NCBI GenBank assembly: GCA_963621575.1
Contig: CAVFEH010000034.1
Span: 1-6,881, forward strand
Direction of reading: 5' to 3'
DNA: 6,881 bases
From: UBA1724 sp963621575
GTDB taxonomy: Bacteria; Verrucomicrobiota; Lentisphaeria; Oligosphaerales; Oligosphaeraceae
Below are positions 1-5,840 of this stretch, in pieces (the first letter of the stretch is position 1; every line of letters begins with the position of its first letter). The notes beneath the pieces are model-generated. The model was not told the DNA's origin, searched no databases, and saw nothing but the letters and a program-made list of their open reading frames with translations. The translations under genes were made by a program, and so were the position numbers.

Positions 1-549
1 GACAGCGTCCACCAGTCCCACCTCCGCCGCCTCGGAGGCGGAGAGCCATCCCTCACGGCCTTCGGAGAGCCACTGGTCGACCTGGGCGGGGGAGATGGTG
101 GTTCGGTAGAGGAGCGCGGAGCGGATGGCGGCGTCGCAACGGTCCTGGGCGTCTGCCCGGTCCCGCAACGCGTCGGCGCCAGCGTCCACGGCGTCGGAGT
201 GGACGCAATGGAACATGAGAACAGAATTTCGGTGGGCGTAGACCTCAACCCGGTTCTTTGGGAGGGAGGCGACAAAGTAGGCGGCGGCTGAAAGGGCCAT
301 AGAGCCCACGAAGACCTGGGCGACGCGGTCGGAGTCCTTCCGGAGCCACGCGGAGACCTCGTTCACGACGGAGCCCGCCGCGAAGAAGTCGCCGCCCGGG
401 GAGTCCACGCAGATGTCCAGCACCCGGGAGGACTCGGCGCGGATGGCGGAGACAAGGTCGTCGGAAATGCAGTACTCGGCGGGGTCGCAGAGGGTGCAGG
501 CATTGGCGCCCGTCATGGCGGAGTAGATGACTCCGTGGAAGTCGATCAT
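1..549 (-). CDS. ClpP-like (S14) phage head maturation protease, C-terminus cut off by window edge
   Basis: 183 codons are visible and the frame is still open at position 1, so the C-terminus is missing. The protein resembles ClpP-like serine proteases that phages use to mature the prohead. Visible motifs are DSPGGD (residues 49-54), the segment GSMALSAAAY (82-91) with the likely nucleophile Ser87, LMFH with the likely catalytic His114, and GLVDAV with the likely Asp181. Order and spacing fit the S14 Ser-His-Asp triad. The H-to-D distance is longer than in bacterial ClpP, as is usual in phage homologues. The start ATG (547-549) overlaps the portal stop as ATGA, and GGGGAGG lies about 10 nt upstream. 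Its place right after the portal matches lambda gene C, but lambda C is an S49 Ser-Lys enzyme; I see no sign of that here. Any scaffold or capsid fused downstream would be off the window. Confidence 0.88.
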   Translation of the reverse strand, partial: MIDFHGVIYSAMTGANACTLCDPAEYCISDDLVSAIRAESSRVLDICVDSPGGDFFAAGSVVNEVSAWLRKDSDRVAQVFVGSMALSAAAYFVASLPKNRVEVYAHRNSVLMFHCVHSDAVDAGADALRDRADAQDRCDAAIRSALLYRTTISPAQVDQWLSEGREGWLSASEAAEVGLVDAV

Positions 550-2081
550 AATGCGGGGTCCTCCCCGGTTGTTTCGATGGGAATGGGCTTGGCGTTTCCT
601 GCGGAGGTCTCGCCAAGCCACGAGAAGGTGGCGGGCTCCACGCCCTTCTCCTTGCAGTAGGCAACGAATTCGGCCATGGAGTCGACGCTCTTGCGCCAGT
701 CCGGCCCCATAAGTTCCTGGAATGTGGCGCGGCCGGATTTGAGGCGGGCGTCGTAGGTGGCCTCCGCCTTCTGGGGATCGATCTCAAAAGCCTTCGGCCA
801 GCTGACCATGTAGCGGGCGCCGGGGCAGACGACGCCGACGGCATAGTCCACGACAAGCCGCTCCAGCATCTTCTGATCCTCCTCAAATTTTGCCCAGGAA
901 ATGGCCAGCTCGATCTGGCCGGAGGAATAGGAGGTCTCCGCCCTGCCACGGGAAAGGCAGGAGAGGACGCCCAGGCGCTGACCGTTGAGGTCTGCCATCT
1001 TGTCGATCCACTGCTGGATGGGCTGGCTTGGGCGGGAGGCGTTGTCCAGTGTGTGGACCTGGGTGCCCTGGCGGACCCTGCCGATGGCGCTCTTGCCCTG
1101 GATGGCGGTGAGGTCCTCCTTCTGGGCGCCGATGAGGGCGGCAATCTGGCCGGAGAGATCGTCGGCGGCAAGGCCGGAGGCCTCGGCGACTTCCTGGGAA
1201 ATGCCGCTCTCACCGTCGGAGACGGCAGAGAGGACGGCGGCCACGTCGTCCCCGGCGGAGGGCTCCTCCAGCAGGATGGAGGTCTCGGAGTGGTTCCTGG
1301 CGGATGCCACCTCCGCCTTGATGAGCTGGCGGGTGTCGTTGGAAAGGTCAAGCAGGGGCAGGATGGCGGGCTCGCCGCGATATTGGGAAATGCGGGTATG
1401 TGCGGAGACTCGGCGGCAGATGGAGGCGGGGAGGAACGTGGCGGCCTCAAGCTTTACCGCGTAGCGGTTGCGCCTGGAGGTGACGAAATAACCCGCAACG
1501 CGGCCGGAGGGGTCGGTCACGACGCCCTCGACCTGGCGGTAGATGGGGTCGGAGTCGGTCCCCACTGTGGGCAGGCCGTTCATAGCGCCCCAGGCGTGGA
1601 AATCCCCGGTTTCCAGGGAGACGATCTGGTCGGCGTCCCAGATGCGGAGCTTTCCGGCGGTCAGGTCGGGATCCACAAGGACCAGGCAGTCCCCGTGGAT
1701 TTTGACGGCGCGGAGGATCTGCTGGAGGAGCTCGTTCCAGTGCTCATTCTCGGCAAATCCGCAGGTGCGGGCCCAGGCGTCCCAGCGTGCCTGGTGCGCG
1801 GGTGCGTCTTCTCCCAGGAAAAAGGGCTTCCCGCCGTGGACTCCCACGGCCATCCGGACGGCGGTGTCCACGATGGCCCCGACACTGTCGTTCTCGTATG
1901 CCTCATTCCCCAGGGCGTAAGCCTTGAGGCGGTTGGCGGCATAGAAGAGCTGCTGGGTCTCCGTGCGGTCCGTGCTGATGGTTGGCTGGAGCCGCAGGGG
2001 GTCGGGCCGCAGCGCCTCGTATTGGTTGCGCAGGATCCGCAGGACCTCCGCCTTGATATTTGTGGGCTTTTTCTTTTTCAC
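546..2081 (-). CDS. Phage portal protein, lambda gpB-like family
   Basis: The 511-residue protein fits the lambda portal family, the dodecameric ring at the capsid vertex through which DNA enters and leaves. Typical features are an N-terminal Arg/Asn-rich helix region (AANRLKAYALGNEAYEND, 48-65), the following VRMAVGVHGG segment (75-84), a W..WARTCGFAENE stretch (about 100-113), KIHGDCLVLVD (127-137), the family-like YRGEPAILPLLD (234-245), SYSSGQIELA near 384-393, and a C-terminal LKSGRATFQELMG (447-459). No ATG exists in this frame downstream of the gpW region. I take GTG at 2079-2081, which forms a GTGA overlap with the gpW-like stop and gives MKKKKPTNIK at the N-terminus. No strong Shine-Dalgarno site precedes it, so translation is probably coupled to the upstream gene. 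A longer reading from 2360 would run through almost all of the gpW-like gene in another frame and is unlikely. The length is close to the usual 500-550. Confidence 0.9.
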   Translation of the reverse strand: MKKKKPTNIKAEVLRILRNQYEALRPDPLRLQPTISTDRTETQQLFYAANRLKAYALGNEAYENDSVGAIVDTAVRMAVGVHGGKPFFLGEDAPAHQARWDAWARTCGFAENEHWNELLQQILRAVKIHGDCLVLVDPDLTAGKLRIWDADQIVSLETGDFHAWGAMNGLPTVGTDSDPIYRQVEGVVTDPSGRVAGYFVTSRRNRYAVKLEAATFLPASICRRVSAHTRISQYRGEPAILPLLDLSNDTRQLIKAEVASARNHSETSILLEEPSAGDDVAAVLSAVSDGESGISQEVAEASGLAADDLSGQIAALIGAQKEDLTAIQGKSAIGRVRQGTQVHTLDNASRPSQPIQQWIDKMADLNGQRLGVLSCLSRGRAETSYSSGQIELAISWAKFEEDQKMLERLVVDYAVGVVCPGARYMVSWPKAFEIDPQKAEATYDARLKSGRATFQELMGPDWRKSVDSMAEFVAYCKEKGVEPATFSWLGETSAGNAKPIPIETTGEDPAL

Positions 2082-2338
2082 GGCGCGATATAGCGGGGAT
2101 ATGTCCGGCGGATGGGGCCGCCCTCGCCTGACATGGAAAGGATGGCGGAGTCGATGCGGGCGATCTCCTCCCGGAGCTGTTCGGGCGACTGGCTGGTCTG
2201 GCTGTAGCTCCCCTGGATGGAGTAGGACTGGGGGCTCGCCAGGGCGTCGTCCAGGGCCTTCTGGAGCTCGGAGCGGCGGACCAGAAGGCGCTTGACCACG
2301 GCGGCGCGGGTCTCTTGGCTGGTGGGCGCGGATATCAT
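2078..2338 (-). CDS. gpW-like head-tail joining (head completion) protein
   Basis: This 86-residue protein sits between the large terminase and the portal, the position of lambda gene W. It has an amphipathic helix (VVKRLLVRRSELQKALDDAL, 14-33), a short Ser/Tyr/Gln-rich hairpin region (34-50) and a second helix (SPEQLREEIARIDSAILSMS, 51-70), followed by a basic, aromatic tail (RRTYPRYIAP). Helix, beta hairpin, helix is the architecture of gpW, which plugs the portal after packaging and accepts the tail connector. Sequence identity to gpW itself looks low, so the call rests on layout, size and secondary-structure pattern. The ATG at 2336-2338 has no Shine-Dalgarno site; it follows a TATATA box by only 6 nt, which suggests a leaderless start. 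The stop overlaps the portal GTG by 4 bp. Confidence 0.75.
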   Translation of the reverse strand: MISAPTSQETRAAVVKRLLVRRSELQKALDDALASPQSYSIQGSYSQTSQSPEQLREEIARIDSAILSMSGEGGPIRRTYPRYIAP

Positions 2339-2374
2339 TGCCCATATATACCCGGAGCAAAATAAAAAAGCAAT
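2339..2374 (-). promoter_or_regulatory. Putative late promoter in front of gpW-like gene (TTGCTT-17-TATATA), leaderless start
   Basis: Reading the minus strand, TTGCTT (2368-2373) and TATATA (2345-2350) are separated by 17 nt, the ideal sigma70 spacing. The gpW ATG begins after a further 6 nt (TGGGCA), so the predicted +1 falls at or next to the A of the ATG. The -10 is preceded by CCGGG, as in the terS promoter. There is no ribosome-binding site. This is a sequence match only. Confidence 0.5.
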
Positions 2375-2385
2375 CCGGGTATATA
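2345..2385. repeat. 12-bp perfect inverted repeat overlapping the gpW promoter
   Basis: TATATACCCGGA (2345-2356) and TCCGGGTATATA (2374-2385) are exact reverse complements, separated by a 17-nt A-rich spacer. The dyad covers the proposed -10 box of the gpW promoter and reaches just past its -35, so an operator or activator site is the likeliest role. As RNA it could form a 12-bp stem, but no T-run follows on either strand, so an intrinsic terminator is unlikely. A third copy of the half-site lies at 4844-4854. Confidence 0.75.
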
Positions 2386-2470
2386 GATGTTTGGCCCTTT
2401 TGCGTTTTAACCCGGTTTAGAGCGCGTCAGACGGAGAAAACGGCTTAACGCGTGTCAGGGGATAGGGCGC

Positions 2471-4339
2471 TTACTTTTTTGCGCGTATGCCCGTCCTAAC
2501 GACTTCCCGAAGCATTTCCGCCCGGATGAAGAGCGGGAGGGCTCCACGCCGGAAACGGGTGCCGGGAATCACGCGGCAGGCCACGTCAAGCGCCGCAAGT
2601 GTCATTTTTTCGGCGTCGAAGTAGTCATGGCGGGCGCTGGCGGGCGTCCAGTTTGCGAAGGCCTCCCCGTTTCCGCCTCTCATACGGCTGTTTGGCTGGA
2701 TGGCACCCACCTGTTCGAGATATCCCTGGGGGACCTTGCCGGGGATTGCCCACCGGTAGCCCTCCGCACGTGGCGGCCCGTAGAGGATGTCCAGGAGCTT
2801 TACCTGGTAGGAGACCGCGTTGCATAGCACCAGGCTGCGCTGTGTGTCGGACCATTTCCACGGCTTACCCTTGAGGGAGAGGGTCCGGTCATCTCCGCCC
2901 TTGTAGTAGAAGACGGAGGGATGGCGGCGGACAAAGGGGTCGGTAGTGGATACGTTGTCACCGAATCCCCCGGCGTCAATAAGGGCAAGTGCCACGGGGA
3001 GGCCGCAATAGGTGGAGCCGACCACGGCGTCCAGGTCCTCCTCCTTGTTCGCAATCCCGGCGGCGAGCTGCCATGAGCTTCCGTGCTCGTCCCACCCCCG
3101 CACGACATAGACGTAATATTTTTTCCCCGCCAGGGCGCTTGCCTGCTGGTCAATGCCGCAAGTGATGACGGAGAGGCGGTCGGCCATGTCTTGCGGATAG
3201 TCGACTTGCTTGGAGACCAAGACGTCCGGGATGGAGATGGTGGAGTCGCCCTCCCTGGTGTGCTTGTAGGGGCGGCCCAGGATGGTGTTGGCAAGAAACT
3301 TGCGGCCGCTGGAGTCCACGGCGCCCTCTTGCGCCTCGGCGATGCTGAGCCAGTCCCAGATGGCGGGGTTGGACAACGCCCCCGCCTGGAAGGAGCGGTG
3401 GGTGGTCTGTTGTCCAGACTCGTGGATATAGAGGCCCTGGCGGTTCATCTCCGCGGCCTCCTCGAAGGTGTGCTCCCGGTGGCAATGGGGACAGATCCAG
3501 CGGATGGAATTCGCCACAACGCCCCCGGCGTCGTCCTTGTGCCACTGGAGCCCGGCGTACGTGCCGTCCGGGAGCTTGAAGGCCAGCTGGCTTGCGGGGG
3601 ATGGTTCGCCGCACCCAAGGCACCGGAGATGCCACGTGCCGCGGCTCCCCCGGCTCCAGTTCTGGTAGATGGTCCCGCCGTATGTGGTGGGGGAGGAGCA
3701 CACGATGAGCATGCGGTCGCGGAAAGTCTGCATACGGAGGCGGAGCGCCCGGAGCTGGTCCACGTTCTCCCCCTGGTCGTCGACCTTCTCCAGCTTGATG
3801 AAGTCGCTTTCATCCAGGACGCCCCAGTTGGCGGTGTAGCTGACGACCTGGGCGCCACCGCCCACGAAGTAGAGGACGCTCCGGGCGCTTGGGAGGTGGT
3901 AGGAGTCCTTTTTCCGCCCACCGATGGCCGCCAGGTCCGCCTTGAGGTTGGGCAAGGTGCGCATCAAGGGGAGTACGGTGTCGCGGTTGGTCTTGAGTCC
4001 CAGGTCCAGGGATGGGTAGACGATCAGGCCGGAGAGCCCCCCGTCAAACATCCGTTTTAACATGGACATTTTCCAGATAGTGGACTTCCCCAGGCGCTGA
4101 CCCCACATGAGGGTCACCTCCTTGACCCCCTTTTCCTCGGTGGCCGCCAGGGGTTCCAACTGGTAGGGGTAGAGCTTCATAAGGCCGGAGGCGCCGCTGG
4201 TAAGGTCATAATGGAGGTCCACGGTCTCCCCCACCCACTTGCAGATGGGGGTCTTCGGCTTTATGCTGACCCGGTCCCAGAAGGCAAGCTCGGCATATCG
4301 GAGGACCTGTTCCTCAAGCTTCTGAAGTTCCGTCATCAT
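2471..4339 (-). CDS. Terminase large subunit, GpA family (ATPase and nuclease)
   Basis: This 622-residue protein matches the lambda GpA family: the motor that pumps DNA into the prohead and the endonuclease that cuts concatemers at cos. The ATPase half shows a Walker A-like GQRLGKST (80-87) and a Walker B with its catalytic acid, VLDE (174-177). CLGC (240-243) and CPHC (283-286) probably form a zinc-binding insert. The RNase H-like nuclease half begins at ITCGIDQQ with candidate metal ligand Asp397, then ALIDAGG (Asp455), and ends with HDYFDAEKM (Asp575). These acids are assigned by pattern, not by alignment. Start: tandem ATGs at 4337-4339 and 4334-4336 follow GGAGGACG about 10 nt upstream; the first gives a 26-bp overlap with terS. 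The length is typical for GpA. Partner: the Nu1-like small subunit encoded just upstream. Confidence 0.94.
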   Translation of the reverse strand: MMTELQKLEEQVLRYAELAFWDRVSIKPKTPICKWVGETVDLHYDLTSGASGLMKLYPYQLEPLAATEEKGVKEVTLMWGQRLGKSTIWKMSMLKRMFDGGLSGLIVYPSLDLGLKTNRDTVLPLMRTLPNLKADLAAIGGRKKDSYHLPSARSVLYFVGGGAQVVSYTANWGVLDESDFIKLEKVDDQGENVDQLRALRLRMQTFRDRMLIVCSSPTTYGGTIYQNWSRGSRGTWHLRCLGCGEPSPASQLAFKLPDGTYAGLQWHKDDAGGVVANSIRWICPHCHREHTFEEAAEMNRQGLYIHESGQQTTHRSFQAGALSNPAIWDWLSIAEAQEGAVDSSGRKFLANTILGRPYKHTREGDSTISIPDVLVSKQVDYPQDMADRLSVITCGIDQQASALAGKKYYVYVVRGWDEHGSSWQLAAGIANKEEDLDAVVGSTYCGLPVALALIDAGGFGDNVSTTDPFVRRHPSVFYYKGGDDRTLSLKGKPWKWSDTQRSLVLCNAVSYQVKLLDILYGPPRAEGYRWAIPGKVPQGYLEQVGAIQPNSRMRGGNGEAFANWTPASARHDYFDAEKMTLAALDVACRVIPGTRFRRGALPLFIRAEMLREVVRTGIRAKK

Positions 4340-4838
4340 TCCCCACGTCCTCCAGGTCGTCGCCCTCTAGTCCGAAATCCTCGGTATATCTCTGGTCCAT
4401 GAGAGCCCCCGCAAGCCGTAGCGCGGCGGCGTTGACCCTTGGGTCTGCCGCCCCCACTTCCTTCTGGAAGTCCGCCAGGGCAGACTCCAGGCGGGTCAGG
4501 ATGGACATGGCGATGTCCTTGCCAAAAGTGAGCCGCCACTGGATCACCGCCTGTTTCGCCTTCTGGACTTGCCAATATCTCAGATCGCGGTTCAGGTCGT
4601 TCCCCCCCTGGGAGCGCCCCGCCCTCTTCGCCCTCCACTCCCGGACCATTGCCTGAACTGACGCCTTTAAAGGGAAGACCGGAACAGCCCCGCCTTGGAT
4701 GGGTTGGAGCTTTCCTGCCTTGTGCCACTGGGAAACAGCCGCCGGAGTCACACAGAGCCACTCCGCAAGCTCGCGCCCGGTTACTGTGATGGTGCTTTCC
4801 ATCCCGGGAAGGATGGTGTTGTCTAGCTTCTTCGTCAT
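4314..4838 (-). CDS. Terminase small subunit, Nu1-like DNA-recognition protein
   Basis: The protein has 174 residues from the ATG at 4836-4838. The N-terminal part TVTGRELAEWLCVTPAAVSQ (19-38) followed by WHKAGKLQPIQGG (38-50) and VFPLKASVQAMV (54-65) is a winged-helix domain like that of lambda gpNu1, which binds the R sites of cos. The middle DLRYWQVQKAKQAVIQWRL (85-103) is helical and charged, and the C-terminus (152-174) is strongly acidic, plausibly the part that contacts the large subunit. An upstream in-frame ATG at 4857-4859 would add 7 residues, but the best promoter lies between the two ATGs, so I prefer 4838. Neither start has a clear Shine-Dalgarno site. The coding end overlaps terL by 26 bp, implying coupling. 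Confidence 0.87.
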   Translation of the reverse strand: MTKKLDNTILPGMESTITVTGRELAEWLCVTPAAVSQWHKAGKLQPIQGGAVPVFPLKASVQAMVREWRAKRAGRSQGGNDLNRDLRYWQVQKAKQAVIQWRLTFGKDIAMSILTRLESALADFQKEVGAADPRVNAAALRLAGALMDQRYTEDFGLEGDDLEDVGNDDGTSEA

Positions 4839-4873
4839 ATCTCTATATACCCGGCACATTAAGCAACTTTCAA
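4839..4873 (-). promoter_or_regulatory. Putative late promoter in front of terS (TTGAAA-18-TATATA), leaderless start
   Basis: On the minus strand TTGAAA (4868-4873) and TATATA (4844-4849) are separated by 18 nt. The ATG at 4838 follows after 5 nt (GAGAT), so transcription would start on or beside the start codon. The -10 is preceded by CCGGG, giving CCGGGTATATA as in front of the gpW-like gene. It probably drives the whole packaging and head operon. Confidence 0.5.
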
Positions 4874-5080
4874 GCGGGGCACCTGTCTCGCTTCACGTTT
4901 TCCCGTCCAGATTAGTTAAGACCCCCGAATTTCTCTCCGCGCAGAAATGAAACGCGCCGAGGGCCCACCTCGTTCAATGGGGAGGGGGGCGGCAAGAGGA
5001 CCCACTGGGGGGTGAGGGGCTCGGGCGCCACGTCCGCTCGTACCGGCGAAACGGAAAGGGCGGGGAAAATGTATACTTTC

Positions 5081-5104
5081 GTGGTACCCACTTCTTTGTG
5101 GTAC
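5081..5104. repeat. GTGGTAC direct repeat, 17-bp period
   Basis: GTGGTAC occurs at 5081-5087 and 5098-5104, each preceded by a CTTT-like stretch. Two repeats near terS could be protein-binding sites, for example for the small terminase. Short enough to be chance. Confidence 0.35.
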
Positions 5105-5148
5105 AGATTAGGCGGGCGCGCCCATGTGCGCGCGCGCCTCCGCATAAT

Positions 5149-5312
5149 GCGCGCGCGTATGCGCATAGGTAATTTCGGAATAAGCTTATTCCGAATCCGG
5201 AATAGCGACGTCCGCCCATACAGTATCAACGACTTAAATAAAAAATAGGTTTATTAGGGCCACTAACGCGCGATCGCGCGCACGCGTTCATTGTACGCGC
5301 GCGCGCGTATGC
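5149..5312. repeat. 14-bp direct repeat pair GCGCGCGCGTATGC within alternating CG tracts
   Basis: GCGCGCGCGTATGC occurs at 5149-5162 and again at 5299-5312, exactly 150 bp apart in the same orientation. Both copies sit in runs of alternating purine-pyrimidine (5127-5137, 5149-5165, 5267-5281, 5295-5312) that are prone to forming Z-DNA. The core GCGCGTATGC also occurs at 2481-2490 within the 3' end of terL, probably by chance. Confidence 0.6.
5174..5203. repeat. 22-bp perfect palindrome plus third CGGAAT half-site
   Basis: Positions 5174-5195 form an uninterrupted palindrome with arms TTCGGAATAAG and CTTATTCCGAA, centred on a HindIII-like AAGCTT. Immediately to the right CGGAAT recurs at 5198-5203, so ATTCCG (5188-5193) is shared between the palindrome and a second dyad with a 4-nt spacer. 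It looks like a double binding site for a dimeric protein or a cruciform, within the region proposed as cos or origin. Confidence 0.75.
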
Positions 5313-5352
5313 AAATCCGCGCCACGTCTCAAAATTGCAAGAAGATCAACAA

Positions 5353-5709
5353 TCAAAGGGACAGGATCAGCCGGAGGACCTTGGTCCTGGCGTCGTCCGG
5401 GATGTCAAGAGCAACCACTTTCTCCACGAGACGCTGGCGGAGCTCCTCCCGCCCCTGCTGGGTTACGTGGTGGTTGCCGTCTCCGTTGATCTGCAATACC
5501 TGCGAGGCGCCGCTCCCCGTGAGGTTGAGACTAGCAAGGGGGAACATTTTTTCCACAGTGGCAAGAGTAAGGCCGCGCGGGCTACGCTTCCCGCTTAGTA
5601 AACTTTGGATGCAGGTCTGGGTGGTGTGGTGTCTGCTGGCTATCTCACACTGTGTACGTCCTGCGTTATACTCTCCGCGGATGTAGTCCAGTAATTCCTT
5701 GGAAATCAT
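5353..5709 (-). CDS. Xre/Cro-type HTH regulator, probable phage repressor
   Basis: 118 residues. The N-terminal domain has the pattern of a lambda-repressor-like helix-turn-helix: SKELLDYIRGEYNAG (3-17), then TQCEIASRHHTTQTCIQSLL (19-38) containing the turn and recognition helix, SGKRSPRGLTLATVEKMFP (39-57) closing the fold. A short linker with NGDGNHHV (75-82) leads to a charged C-terminal helix (87-100) and a final hydrophobic segment ending in LRLILSL, which may dimerise. There is no LexA/CI-type autocleavage domain, so induction would not follow the classic RecA-dependent cleavage route. GGGAGG precedes the ATG (5707-5709) by 7 nt. It is divergent from the early plus-strand operon and shares a control region of about 130 bp with it, which supports a role as the immunity repressor; that role is inferred. 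Confidence 0.8.
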   Translation of the reverse strand: MISKELLDYIRGEYNAGRTQCEIASRHHTTQTCIQSLLSGKRSPRGLTLATVEKMFPLASLNLTGSGASQVLQINGDGNHHVTQQGREELRQRLVEKVVALDIPDDARTKVLRLILSL

Positions 5710-5741
5710 GGGGTATCCTCCCTTTTCTTGTGGTCTCTATG

Positions 5742-5780
5742 TGTAATTTATTTTTTTTTGATTTTTTTTATTTTTATTTG
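5742..5780. other. T-rich tract in divergent control region
   Basis: A run of almost only T with a few A and G on the plus strand, in sharp contrast to the GC-rich surroundings. Such tracts bend or ease the melting of DNA and often lie upstream of promoters; here it lies just upstream of the proposed early promoter and in the 5' leader or promoter of the regulator gene. Confidence 0.6.
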
Positions 5781-5808
5781 TTGCAAAATATCACAGCGTG
5801 GTTATATT
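5781..5808 (+). promoter_or_regulatory. Putative early promoter (TTGCAA-16-TATATT)
   Basis: TTGCAA (5781-5786) and TATATT (5803-5808) are spaced by 16 nt, close to the sigma70 consensus, downstream of a T-rich tract. Transcription would start near 5815, about 25 nt before the ribbon-helix-helix gene, and the predicted start lies inside the dyad at 5811-5825. Confidence 0.6.
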
Positions 5809-5810
5809 TA

Positions 5811-5825
5811 GTGTTGTAACACAAC
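5811..5825. promoter_or_regulatory. Dyad operator candidate over the early transcription start
   Basis: GTGTTGTAACACAAC holds two overlapping inverted repeats: GTGTT/AACAC with a 2-nt spacer (5811-5822) and GTTGT/ACAAC with a 3-nt spacer (5813-5825). Placed across the predicted +1, it would block the promoter when occupied. Candidate binders are the divergent HTH regulator or the ribbon-helix-helix protein. Confidence 0.5.
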
Positions 5826-5840
5826 CGATGGAGGTAAAAG

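Larger units (their letters stand above)
4860..5352. other. Gene-free region between repressor and terS; candidate packaging (cos/pac) or replication site
   Basis: About 490 bp without a credible gene. Short open frames cross it on both strands (for example 5012-5248 plus, 4912-5229 minus), but they are Arg-rich readings of CG repeats with no good ribosome-binding site. The part next to terS (4860-5060) is GC-rich and mostly without structure that I can see. The part from 5081 to 5312 is dense in symmetric elements: GTGGTAC repeats, GGGCGCGCCC (5114-5123), CG tracts, a 22-bp palindrome, and CGCGCGATCGCGCG (5267-5280), split by an AT-rich stretch (5230-5258). In lambda-like phages cos lies directly upstream of the small-terminase gene, which is why a packaging site is the leading guess. 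No clear terminator for the regulator gene was found here. Confidence 0.45.

Noticed and set aside
245..1450. 401-residue Pro/Ser/Arg-rich open frame on the minus strand
   Set aside because: Out of frame with the portal and protease genes, which both show clear family motifs over the same bases; low-complexity product.
1053..2093. 346-residue Gly/Val-rich open frame on the plus strand
   Set aside because: Lies wholly antisense to the portal gene and its composition is that of a reverse reading of GC-rich codons; no ribosome-binding site or family motif.
546..2360. Longer portal reading of 604 residues starting at 2360
   Set aside because: Would run through almost the whole gpW-like gene in another frame and add a Pro/Arg-rich stretch; the GTG at 2079-2081 with a GTGA overlap is better.
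2386..2470. Imperfect repeats (GCGTCAG and GCGTGTCAG) between terL and the gpW promoter
   Set aside because: Short and inexact; no more than expected by chance in GC-rich DNA.
2481..2490. Third copy of GCGCGTATGC at the 3' end of terL
   Set aside because: Ten bases inside coding sequence, explained by the Arg-Ala-Lys codons; far from the other two copies.
3083..4060. 325-residue open frame on the plus strand
   Set aside because: Antisense to the terminase large subunit, whose ATPase and zinc-like motifs are unmistakable.
4912..5248. Overlapping open frames on both strands in the gene-free region (105 residues minus, 78 residues plus)
   Set aside because: Arg-rich readings of CG repeats, non-standard or unsupported starts, no ribosome-binding site and no recognisable fold.
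5238..5280. Terminator for the HTH regulator: CGCGCGATCGCGCG followed on the minus strand by a T-rich run
   Set aside because: The T-run begins about 16 nt or more after the palindrome and the palindrome has no loop, so it is not a normal intrinsic terminator.
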